NCBI GenBank assembly: GCA_025996815.1
Contig: BNTT01000168.1
Location: 1-6,207 of the forward strand
Source of the DNA: Bacteroidia bacterium
GTDB lineage: Bacteria; Bacteroidota; Bacteroidia; Bacteroidales; Azobacteroidaceae
Length of the DNA stretch: 6,207 nt
Direction: 5' to 3'
Below are positions 1 to 6,207 of the stretch, piece by piece (the stretch's first letter is position 1; the number at the start of each line of letters is the position of its first letter). The notes under the pieces were generated by a model. That model was not told where the DNA came from. It ran no database searches and saw only the letters and a program-made list of their open reading frames with translations. The translations under genes were made by a program, and so were the position numbers.

Positions 1-56
1 ATTTTGAAGGTGAAAATGTAGGGGGCACTGCTTATTTCGAGCACCAGATTGTCTTT
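1..56. repeat. Left arm of 56-bp perfect inverted repeat
   Basis: Bases 1-56 are the exact reverse complement of 376-431, with a 319-bp spacer. Past a single mismatch (57 against 375) the match runs three more bases and then ends. Both arms encode the same stretch of the isomerase-like protein ([18 protein letters not shown]), so this is a duplicated piece of coding sequence and not a transposon terminal repeat. The arm starts exactly at the window edge, which fits a self-overlap at a contig end. Confidence 0.97.
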
Positions 57-374
57 GCCCGACGCATGAATGGTGCCGTTTGGAATCAGAAACAAATCGT
101 GCTTTTTTGCCTTATGCTTTTGCACAAAGCGTTCTATATCAATCGTTTTTGCCGTTTTTTCACTTTCGGTCAAAGTGTGGTGAAATTCTTCGGGATTGAT
201 GCCATCCTGAAAACCCAAATACACCACCGGTTCATTTTGGCAATCAAGAATATAGTAGGTTTCGTCCTGCGTAAACGGCATCCCAAATTCCGATTTTATG
301 TACTCCGGTCGCGGGTGGCATTGCACGGAAAGGTTGCCGCCGTCGAACGTGTCGAGAAAATCGAAGCGGATGGG
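3..374 (-). pseudogene. Mannose-6-phosphate isomerase-like gene, central fragment, inverted
   Basis: The minus strand is open across this stretch and encodes the central part of a class I mannose-6-phosphate isomerase-like protein, a zinc enzyme interconverting mannose 6-phosphate and fructose 6-phosphate in the cytoplasm. It begins [20 protein letters not shown]. Family metal-ligand motifs are visible: Gln (321-323) and His (315-317) of the QxHP motif, Glu (261-263) in QDETYYIL, and His (66-68) in PNGTIHA. The end of the fragment (56 to 3) repeats the start of the plus-strand fragment at 376. If 374-57 on this strand is placed before 376-849 on the plus strand, the two give one continuous reading frame of about 263 codons. 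The N-terminal part of the gene is absent. The fragment has no start or stop codon and cannot be expressed as it stands. The family assignment is firm; the exact sugar-phosphate substrate is inferred. Confidence 0.85.
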
Positions 375-375
375 G

Positions 376-431
376 AAAGACAATCTGGTGCTCGAAATAA
401 GCAGTGCCCCCTACATTTTCACCTTCAAAAT
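376..431. repeat. Right arm of 56-bp perfect inverted repeat
   Basis: Exact reverse complement of 1-56. This is the copy in the natural context, because its reading frame runs on without a break into the C-terminal part of the isomerase-like gene. The junction with inverted sequence is at about 375-378. There, the inferred native codon TTC, before CCC ATC CGC on the minus strand, overlaps the repeat edge by a few bases of microhomology. Confidence 0.97.
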
Positions 432-849
432 GTATGACTGGGTGCGCCTCGACCTCGACGGCAAGCCACGCCCCATCAACATTGAGCACGGCATGAAAAA
501 CGTCTATTTCGACCGTCAAGGCGACCGGATAAAGCGGGAATTTATCAGCCAACCCTGCGTCTTGGACACCAACGACCGCTACACAGTAGAGCACCTGCCC
601 ACTCATGCCAACCATTTTTACGATGTGCACCGCTATTCGTTCGACAAAGAAATCACTATCGAAACCAATAACAAATGCCATGTTTGGATGTTGGTGGAAG
701 GAAGTTCCGTAATCGTGGAAACCGCGCAAGGGATGAAGCAACGTTTTAATTATGCGGAAACGTTTGTGATTCCGGCGGCGGCGGGGGTTTATACGATCAC
801 AAATGAAGGAAAAGGGAAAGCACTGATGGTAAAAGCTTTCGTAAAATAA
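376..849 (+). CDS. Mannose-6-phosphate isomerase-like protein, C-terminal part (5' end lost at an inversion junction)
   Basis: This is the C-terminal portion, 157 residues, of the class I mannose-6-phosphate isomerase-like protein whose central part lies inverted at 3-374. Family-like sequence starts with [10 protein letters not shown] at 376 and continues through [19 protein letters not shown] and a C-terminal cupin-type beta domain (CHVWMLVEG from 676, [12 protein letters not shown] from 763), ending in KAFVK and TAA at 847. The frame stays open upstream to an ATG at 298. The 26 residues it adds are antisense of the central fragment and resemble nothing in the family, so 298 is not a real start. 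The metal ligands are all in the inverted fragment, so this piece alone should be inactive. From memory, Bacteroidota members of this long form are near 590 residues, so roughly the first half is missing. The stop lies 51 bp before the susC-like gene on the same strand, so co-transcription is possible. Confidence 0.85.
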   Translation, partial: KDNLVLEISSAPYIFTFKMYDWVRLDLDGKPRPINIEHGMKNVYFDRQGDRIKREFISQPCVLDTNDRYTVEHLPTHANHFYDVHRYSFDKEITIETNNKCHVWMLVEGSSVIVETAQGMKQRFNYAETFVIPAAAGVYTITNEGKGKALMVKAFVK

Positions 850-900
850 AAAATAGTAGAAAAATGAAAAACATTTCTATCAATTAAAAATAAGTTTGTT

Positions 901-3900
901 ATGAAGAGAAAATTAAAAAATGGTTTGTTTCCGCTACTGCTAAGCGTGGCATTGCCTCTAACGTGGGAGGGATACAGCATAAATGCCAACTCGCCCCAAG
1001 AGGCAAAAATCGCCGTAAATGGCGTGGTGTCTGATGCGGATGGTCCAATCATCGGAGCCAGCGTGAGTGAAAAAGGCAATTCCGGCAATGGAGTTGCCAC
1101 CGACGTGGTTGGGCGATATACCCTGCAGGTGTCTTCCAATGCTGTGCTGGTAGTGTCTTATCTGGGTTATGCTACACAGGAGGTTGCTGTGGGAGGCAGA
1201 ACAAGTGTTAATGTTATTTTAGAGGAAGGAGTAAGCGACCTTGATGAGGTGGTGGTCGTGGGCTACGGCACACAAAAGAAAGCCACGTTGACAGGTGCTG
1301 TTGTTTCCATTAAAAATGAGGACATTATTACGACAAAGATTGAGAATGTCCGAAATATGTTGACCGGTAAGCTGCCGGGGCTGCGTGTCGTTCAGAACTC
1401 ATCCGAACCCGGCACATTCGGCGGTTCAATAGACATCCGCGGTTTGGGAAGCCCGTTGGTCGTTATTGACGGAGTACCTCGCAGCAATATCGCCCGTTTG
1501 GACGCAGAAGATATTGAAAGTATCTCTGTGCTTAAAGACGCTTCGGCAGCTATCTACGGGGTCAATGCCGCAAACGGCGTTATTCTCGTTACAACCAAGA
1601 ATGGTGCAAAAGGGAAACTCAACCTCAGCTATTCGGGGAATCTGTCGCTGCAAGTTCCCTCCAACTTTCCGGACTTGGGGGATGCCGTGGACTGGATGAC
1701 ATTAGTCAACGAACGGACAATGCACAATGCGGATAATCCGAATCGTCCCTATTCCGATGCCCAAATCGATGCTTACCGTTACGGCATAAAGAAGAGCACC
1801 GATTGGAAATCGGAAGTTTTCCGCGAGAGTGCGCCCCAAACTTCGCATACCTTGAGTGCTACCGGAGGCTCGGACAACATTTCTTATTACGCGAGTCTCG
1901 GCTATCAGTCGCAAGCCAGTTTCCTTCGGACGAATGCGATGAATTATGAGCAATACAACCTCCGCAGCAATGTTACGGCTCAGATTACCAAACGACTGCG
2001 GTTCACCTTAAATTTAGCCGGCTCAATGCATGCGCGGGAATCAGCTGTTGCCAGCTCATCTGACGTGGTACGCAATACGTGGCTTATGCAACCGTTGGAT
2101 CAGGTTTTTTATAACGAAGAAGAAAGGCAGTATTGGCAACCACAGAACGGAGGGCTGAAAAACCCTGCCGCCATGATGAACAAGGATTTGACCGGAGAGA
2201 ACTTATTCAGAGGCAAAGGGCTACAGACAAATGCTGCGCTAAGATATGACTTCCCTTTGGTTAAAGGATTGTATGCGAACGCTATGTACAGCTACGACTA
2301 TGCGTTAGACGACGACAAAGAGTTTATGAAAGCCTATGACCTGTATGATTCGGGCGGAAAGGCGCACACATGGAACAGTCAATACGACGCTCCGAACAGG
2401 GTGTACCGGTATTTTTCCAGCAAAAACCATTATCTTTGGAATCTACAAATCGGTTTCGACCGGCAATTCGGCGAACATAATGTATCGGCGATGGTGCTTT
2501 ACGAAGATACATACCGGGCAGGCGATAACTTCTCCGGCTACAGGCAGGCATTATTCCCTATAAATCAGATATTTGCGGGTATAACCACCGGTATGCAAAT
2601 AAATCAATCGACATCTTCGGGTGCTCTTTATGATTATGCCTATAATGCTTATCTGGGACGTCTTAAATATGATTACGCGAGTAAATATCTGGTTGAATTT
2701 ACGTTAAGAAGCGAATCCTCATCGAGGCATCCCGCTAATGCCGGTTGGGCGACCACTCCGGGCATTTCGGCAGGTTGGCGTATCTCGGAAGAAGGATTTT
2801 TCAAAAATTCGCCGCTTAATTTCATTGATAATCTCAAACTGCGCGGGTCTTATGGTAGAATGCTTGACGATAGCGGAACTTCCGATTACAATTTCTTAAC
2901 AGGATATACCTATCCGGTGGGCGGCAATGTTGTTGGATTACCTGCCGGTTCTATTTTTGACGGAACATTTGTATATGGCTCGACTAATAAGGGATTGGCA
3001 AATACAGGGATTTCCTGGTATAAATCCGATATGCTGAACTTTGGGGTGGATTTTGGCGCGTGGAACGGGCTATTGGGCGTAACCGCCGAATATTTCCAAC
3101 GGAGACGCTCCGGTTTGTTGGCAAATCGCACACTAACGATTACGTCACTTGTAGGTGCTTCACAACCTCAGGAAAACCTTAACGGCGATTTGTCAAGAGG
3201 CTTTGAAATAGAAATCACCCATCGGCAAAATTTAGGCGACTTTAGCTATCGGGTAAGTGGCAATGTGTCATATACAAGGAATAAAACAGAGTATGTTGAG
3301 CGGGCGAAAGATGGTAATTCATACACCAATTGGCGTCAGAACACCAATGACCGCTACAATAACATCTGGTGGGGTTTAGGCGCAAACGGACGCATCACAA
3401 GTTGGGATGAAATATATTACAATCCTGTTTTTATAGGTCGCGGTACCGTTTTGGGGGACTACGAATATCAAGACTGGAACAATGACGGTCAAATCAGCGA
3501 TTTAGATGTACATCCGCTCGCGACGAACGGTCAGGTTCCGCTTATTTATTACGGCATCACTCTGTCGGGAGCATGGAAAGGATTTGATTTGACGATGCTG
3601 TGGCAGGGTGCCGGTAGACGTTATGTCGCTCCGCGGGAATTTTTGTTAACACCTGTTTATGCGGATACCAATGTGCTCACCCAGTTTATGGACCGTTGGC
3701 ATCCGATAGACCCGTTGGCAAGCCCTTATGACCCTTCCGCGCAATGGGTGCAGGGTCGTTATGCACTTACGGGAACCGACCCTAACGTCTATTCTGAATT
3801 TAATGCCCATGACGCCTCGTATTTGAGGCTCAAGACTATTGAACTCGGATATACGCTTCCTAAAAAATGGCTTTCGACGGTAGGTGTAAATAATGTAAAG

Positions 3901-4056
3901 ATATATGTCAGTGCATACAATCTGTTGACATTTACCGGATTAAAGTATCTGGACCCGGAATTCAATATGGCTCTAAGCGGAAGCAACCCGAGTGACTTGG
4001 GCTATAACTATCCGCTTAACAAAACGGCGACAGTAGGTATTAATGTAAAATTTTAA
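901..4056 (+). CDS. susC: SusC/RagA family TonB-dependent outer-membrane transporter
   Basis: A 1051-residue outer-membrane importer that takes up an oligosaccharide, or another large nutrient, with its SusD partner using TonB/ExbBD energy. Domains in order: a signal peptide at about 1-30 (basic MKRKLK, then a hydrophobic core); a carboxypeptidase-regulatory-like beta domain at about 36-108; a TonB-box region around 114-130 (LDEVVVVGYGTQKK); a plug at about 131-235 with the SusC signature IRGLGSPLVVIDGVP (179-193) and SVLKDASAAIYG followed by ANGVILVTTKNG; then a beta barrel to the C-terminus, ending in VGINVKF with the terminal aromatic residue typical of Bam-inserted barrels. Residues 858-869 (DWNNDGQISDLD) form an EF-hand-like acidic loop common in this family. 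Length is normal and the gene is intact. ATG 901 is the only credible start: an in-frame stop lies at 865-867 and the signal peptide follows directly. There is no Shine-Dalgarno site, only an A/T-rich leader, as usual in the phylum. The substrate cannot be inferred. The symbol is a family label. Confidence 0.97.
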   Translation: MKRKLKNGLFPLLLSVALPLTWEGYSINANSPQEAKIAVNGVVSDADGPIIGASVSEKGNSGNGVATDVVGRYTLQVSSNAVLVVSYLGYATQEVAVGGRTSVNVILEEGVSDLDEVVVVGYGTQKKATLTGAVVSIKNEDIITTKIENVRNMLTGKLPGLRVVQNSSEPGTFGGSIDIRGLGSPLVVIDGVPRSNIARLDAEDIESISVLKDASAAIYGVNAANGVILVTTKNGAKGKLNLSYSGNLSLQVPSNFPDLGDAVDWMTLVNERTMHNADNPNRPYSDAQIDAYRYGIKKSTDWKSEVFRESAPQTSHTLSATGGSDNISYYASLGYQSQASFLRTNAMNYEQYNLRSNVTAQITKRLRFTLNLAGSMHARESAVASSSDVVRNTWLMQPLDQVFYNEEERQYWQPQNGGLKNPAAMMNKDLTGENLFRGKGLQTNAALRYDFPLVKGLYANAMYSYDYALDDDKEFMKAYDLYDSGGKAHTWNSQYDAPNRVYRYFSSKNHYLWNLQIGFDRQFGEHNVSAMVLYEDTYRAGDNFSGYRQALFPINQIFAGITTGMQINQSTSSGALYDYAYNAYLGRLKYDYASKYLVEFTLRSESSSRHPANAGWATTPGISAGWRISEEGFFKNSPLNFIDNLKLRGSYGRMLDDSGTSDYNFLTGYTYPVGGNVVGLPAGSIFDGTFVYGSTNKGLANTGISWYKSDMLNFGVDFGAWNGLLGVTAEYFQRRRSGLLANRTLTITSLVGASQPQENLNGDLSRGFEIEITHRQNLGDFSYRVSGNVSYTRNKTEYVERAKDGNSYTNWRQNTNDRYNNIWWGLGANGRITSWDEIYYNPVFIGRGTVLGDYEYQDWNNDGQISDLDVHPLATNGQVPLIYYGITLSGAWKGFDLTMLWQGAGRRYVAPREFLLTPVYADTNVLTQFMDRWHPIDPLASPYDPSAQWVQGRYALTGTDPNVYSEFNAHDASYLRLKTIELGYTLPKKWLSTVGVNNVKIYVSAYNLLTFTGLKYLDPEFNMALSGSNPSDLGYNYPLNKTATVGINVKF

Positions 4057-4068
4057 ACACATAAAATT

Positions 4069-6021
4069 ATGAAACTTAAAAATTATATTTTATTGATTTG
4101 TTTGGGTTCATCTATGGCATGTTCCGACCTGGATATCCCGCCTAAAAACATCATCGGCGACCCGGAAATATTCGGTACGACAGTAGGAACAATGAGCCAG
4201 ATAGCCCGGATGTACAGTCGGATTCCTCTGGAAGATTTCCGTTATTCTTATGACGAAGGATTCAATAACGGTAATAGCAAGTATCGGCACCTATCGTGCA
4301 CGACCGGCGAAGCTGTGGGTCGCGACACACCGGGTGCGGTGCAGTTAGACGAGGCGGGTTATTGGGGTTTCGCCTATTCGGCTATGAGAGATGTGAATAT
4401 GTTTATAGAAACACTCCCGAAATACGCGGCGGCGCACACTCCGTTAAACTTTAAAACGTATGTAGCAGAAGCCTATTTTATAAGGGCGTTCCTCTACTAT
4501 TCGCTGGTAAAACGCTATGGCGGCGTGCCTAAGGTGGATGCTGTGATAGATTATCCGGCGACTGTTGATATTGAAGGCACAAAGATGTTCCGCGCTTCGG
4601 AAGAAGCCATCTGGGACCTTATCGCTTCGGATTTGGATTATGCAATAGCGAACCTGCCTCCGACCAATCAAAAAGGTCGCGCAACCAAGTATGCGGCTGC
4701 CGCGTTGAAATCGCGTACAATGCTTCATGCCGGTTCCATCGCAAAATATAACACTATCGACGAAGAGTACAACGGTGCCAGGATATGCGGCGTACCGGCT
4801 AATCGCGCAAACGATTATTTCAAAGCGGCTTACGATGCTTCCAAGATTTTGGACGAAACAACCGCCTACGGACTCTACGAAGCGCAATGGGTGGATGGCA
4901 ACAAGGCAGCACAAGCGGCTAACTTTGGTGCGATTTTTCTTAACGATACAAAAGAGAATATTTTCGTGAGGTATTTTAAAAGTCCGGAATCGATGCACGA
5001 CTTTGATGATAACACACAACCGAAGCAGACTTCTTCGGGAAACAATGATTCGGAAGTGTGCCCTACTTTAGACTTCGTTGAAATGTTTGAAGGCTTTGAT
5101 AAAGACGCCAGCGGTAACTTCCAAAATTTGGATGCCAATGGTAAATATAAGTTATACAATTCGCCTCTCGATGCTTTCGCGAACTGCGAACCTCGTTTGA
5201 ACGCGACAGTTATTCTTCCTATGTCTCAGTTCAAAAACGAAACAATAGAGTTGCGCCGCGGAATATGGACAGGTCCTGTAGGCACCGGTATTGAGCCTCT
5301 CATGCCTGCCGGAAGCGTTGTCAATTACAACACCATATATACTGAGTCAAGTGATTTAAAACTTTCCGGCAGTTTTGCATTCAATAATGACCCCCTCACC
5401 TTCATTACTTTAAACGACGGCTCACAGATGAAAAGGTCAGGAGAAAGCGGTCCGGTATCGGATTGGGATTTCGGTAATATCAGCGGGTTCTATCTTCGCA
5501 AATACTTGAATCCTGACCTGATAAACACTACCGGTGCTACATCGAATCAAAGTTGGATTGAAATACGGTATGCCGAAGTGTTGCTTAACCGCGCCGAAGC
5601 CGCTAACGAATTGTTCCTCGCGGGAGTTACCACCGCTTCGTCAGGCGAAAATTACCAAGATGAGGCGTTCCGCTGTATCAACCTTATCAGAAAACGCGCC
5701 GGAGCAACGCTATTGACAAGCGCGACAGCCCTGAGCGATATCAATGTAGTGCGGACGGAAAGGCGGAAAGAACTTGCTTTCGAACACAAGACCTATTGGG
5801 ATTTGAAACGTTGGAGAATCTTCTATGATGAACAGAACAATAGACGTTACAGGGTCTTATTCGCTTTCTATTCAACAGATGCTGATAAATATTTCTTTGA
5901 TGCAAGATATCAGGAGATAAAGGGACATAACTATCTCTATAATTTCGACACCAGATATTATTATCAGCGAATACCTGAAACAGTTACAAATCCGAACTGT
6001 AAGCAAAATCCGGGTTATTAA
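4069..6021 (+). CDS. susD: SusD/RagB family surface nutrient-binding lipoprotein
   Basis: A 650-residue cell-surface lipoprotein that binds the nutrient and caps the SusC barrel encoded 12 bp upstream; the two are surely co-transcribed. The signal peptide is MKLKNYILLICLGSSMAC, with lipobox SMAC and the lipidated Cys at 18. The residues after it, SDLD, resemble the acidic lipoprotein export signal that sends Bacteroidota lipoproteins to the outer face. The N-terminal SusD-like region includes the helical TPR-type segment YVAEAYFIRAFLYYSLVKRY from residue 131, followed by GGVPKV. The C-terminal SusD region holds SWIEIRYAEVLLNRAEAANE from 495, INLIRKRAGA, and the family-typical ERRKELAFEHKTYWDLKRWR from 564. 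It is somewhat longer than many family members. The stop is TAA after NPGY, with no frameshift or truncation. The ligand is unknown. The symbol is a family label. Confidence 0.97.
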   Translation: MKLKNYILLICLGSSMACSDLDIPPKNIIGDPEIFGTTVGTMSQIARMYSRIPLEDFRYSYDEGFNNGNSKYRHLSCTTGEAVGRDTPGAVQLDEAGYWGFAYSAMRDVNMFIETLPKYAAAHTPLNFKTYVAEAYFIRAFLYYSLVKRYGGVPKVDAVIDYPATVDIEGTKMFRASEEAIWDLIASDLDYAIANLPPTNQKGRATKYAAAALKSRTMLHAGSIAKYNTIDEEYNGARICGVPANRANDYFKAAYDASKILDETTAYGLYEAQWVDGNKAAQAANFGAIFLNDTKENIFVRYFKSPESMHDFDDNTQPKQTSSGNNDSEVCPTLDFVEMFEGFDKDASGNFQNLDANGKYKLYNSPLDAFANCEPRLNATVILPMSQFKNETIELRRGIWTGPVGTGIEPLMPAGSVVNYNTIYTESSDLKLSGSFAFNNDPLTFITLNDGSQMKRSGESGPVSDWDFGNISGFYLRKYLNPDLINTTGATSNQSWIEIRYAEVLLNRAEAANELFLAGVTTASSGENYQDEAFRCINLIRKRAGATLLTSATALSDINVVRTERRKELAFEHKTYWDLKRWRIFYDEQNNRRYRVLFAFYSTDADKYFFDARYQEIKGHNYLYNFDTRYYYQRIPETVTNPNCKQNPGY

Positions 6022-6036
6022 TAATAATTAATAAAA

Positions 6037-6075
6037 AATATAATTGATATGAAAAATATAGTTGATATGAAAAAT
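6037..6075 (+). repeat. Imperfect tandem repeat, 18-bp period, duplicating a start codon
   Basis: Bases 6037-6057 and 6055-6075 are the same 21-mer with one difference (A at 6043, G at 6061), giving a period of 18 bp. Each copy contains TTGATATGAAAAAT, so the ATG AAA AAT start of the next gene occurs twice in frame, at 6049 and 6067. This is best explained as a small slippage duplication at the gene start. Confidence 0.9.
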
Positions 6076-6090
6076 GTACTGAATATTGCC
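6049..6090 (+). pseudogene. Start of third operon gene (lipoprotein signal peptide), cut at a fold-back junction
   Basis: The plus strand downstream of susD begins a new gene, with ATG at 6049 or, more likely, 6067 (MKNVLNIA). The frame stays open to TGA at 6181, but everything after 6090 is the reverse complement of what looks like the same gene, so the 44-codon plus-strand ORF is chimeric and not a real protein. Joining MKNVLNIA (6067-6090) to the minus-strand piece starting at 6207 gives MKNVLNIALLISFGMASC, a complete lipoprotein signal with Cys at 18, the same length as the SusD signal. That join is inference. Start 6067 is preferred because it gives a normal-length signal peptide; 6049 would add MKNIVD. 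Confidence 0.6.
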
Positions 6091-6207
6091 GATAGCCGTT
6101 TGGAATGGTTCTTTAGTGCCTTTATCTATAAATTTCCCTCTGAATGTTTCTTGGGGTCCATCGTAGTTGTCTTCTCCGCATGATGCCATTCCGAAAGATA
6201 TCAATAG
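6088..6207 (-). pseudogene. DUF3823-like SusD-linked lipoprotein, N-terminal fragment, inverted
   Basis: Read from the window end on the minus strand, this encodes LLISFGMASCGEDNYDGP, then QETFRGKFIDKGTKEPFQTA. The first ten residues are the end of a signal peptide with a lipobox (MASC, Cys codon at 6180-6178) followed by an acidic GED stretch. CxxDNYDxP followed by a beta strand and a GKFID.GTKEPFQT segment resembles the start of DUF3823-type lipoproteins, which are commonly encoded just after SusD and are thought to be accessory surface glycan-binding proteins. The gene should follow susD on the plus strand, so this orientation is unexpected. It is a fragment of about 40 codons, and the rest of the gene lies outside the window. 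Family assignment is from recalled sequence similarity and is moderate; another small SusE/SusF-position lipoprotein is possible. Confidence 0.6.

Noticed and set aside
298..375. N-terminal extension of the plus-strand isomerase ORF from the ATG at 298.
   Set aside because: These 26 codons are antisense to the isomerase's central fragment, whose minus-strand reading matches the family well; the extension itself resembles nothing in the family.
1..431. Inverted repeat with spacer as an insertion sequence or invertase-controlled switch.
   Set aside because: The spacer encodes part of the isomerase and no transposase or recombinase is present, there are no target-site duplications, and inversion would not restore a full gene.
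66..437. Plus-strand ORF of 123 codons at the left end.
   Set aside because: It is antisense to the isomerase fragment up to 374 and out of frame with the C-terminal part after that.
244..741. Minus-strand ORF of 165 codons.
   Set aside because: Overlaps the C-terminal isomerase coding region in antisense and has no recognisable family features.
864..887. Seven-codon mini-ORF (MKNISIN) in the gap before susC.
   Set aside because: Too short to support as a gene; A-rich leaders produce such ORFs by chance. A leader-peptide role cannot be shown.
891..898. TAAGTTTG matches the Bacteroidota -7 promoter consensus TAnnTTTG.
   Set aside because: It ends two bases before the susC start codon, so transcription would begin at or inside the coding sequence, and no clear TTG-type -33 element lies at the right distance upstream. 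Probably a chance match in an A/T-rich leader.
4444..5019. Minus-strand ORF of 191 codons inside susD.
   Set aside because: Antisense shadow of a clearly conserved SusD frame; its composition does not look like a real protein.

Overview
This window carries a SusC/SusD outer-membrane glycan-uptake pair, which points to Bacteroidota, most likely Bacteroidales. The supporting signs are a SusC/RagA-type TonB-dependent transporter followed 12 bp later by a SusD/RagB lipoprotein, a lipoprotein acidic export signal after the lipid cysteine, A-rich leaders without Shine-Dalgarno sites, and a third small lipoprotein starting just downstream. Genus and glycan substrate cannot be read from the sequence.

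Layout. 1-849: the middle and C-terminal parts of one mannose-6-phosphate isomerase-like gene, but in scrambled orientation. The middle part, with the zinc-ligand motifs, lies on the minus strand (3-374). The C-terminal cupin part lies on the plus strand (376-849). The two are joined through a perfect 56-bp inverted repeat (1-56 and 376-431). 850-900: a short A/T-rich gap. 901-4056: intact susC-like gene. 4069-6021: intact susD-like gene. 6022-6048: A/T-rich leader overlapping an imperfect tandem repeat with an 18-bp period. 6049-6090: plus-strand start of a third gene (signal peptide). 6088-6207: minus-strand piece of what appears to be the same third gene, a small lipoprotein resembling the DUF3823 family.

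Working together: SusD captures an oligosaccharide at the cell surface and lids the SusC barrel, which imports it using TonB energy. The third lipoprotein probably belongs to the same surface complex. The upstream isomerase-like protein is a cytoplasmic sugar-phosphate enzyme that could act on the imported sugar; that link is inference from adjacency only. No glycoside hydrolase or regulator is present.

The main surprise is that both ends fold back. In each case the sequence jumps to the opposite strand a few hundred bases or less ahead, at a short shared motif, and reads back towards the switch point until the window ends. This looks most like chimeric fold-back from amplification or assembly at the two ends of a short contig. 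The alternative is a pair of real local inversions. Between about 432 and 6087 the sequence looks ordinary and reliable. I see no novel system beyond this.
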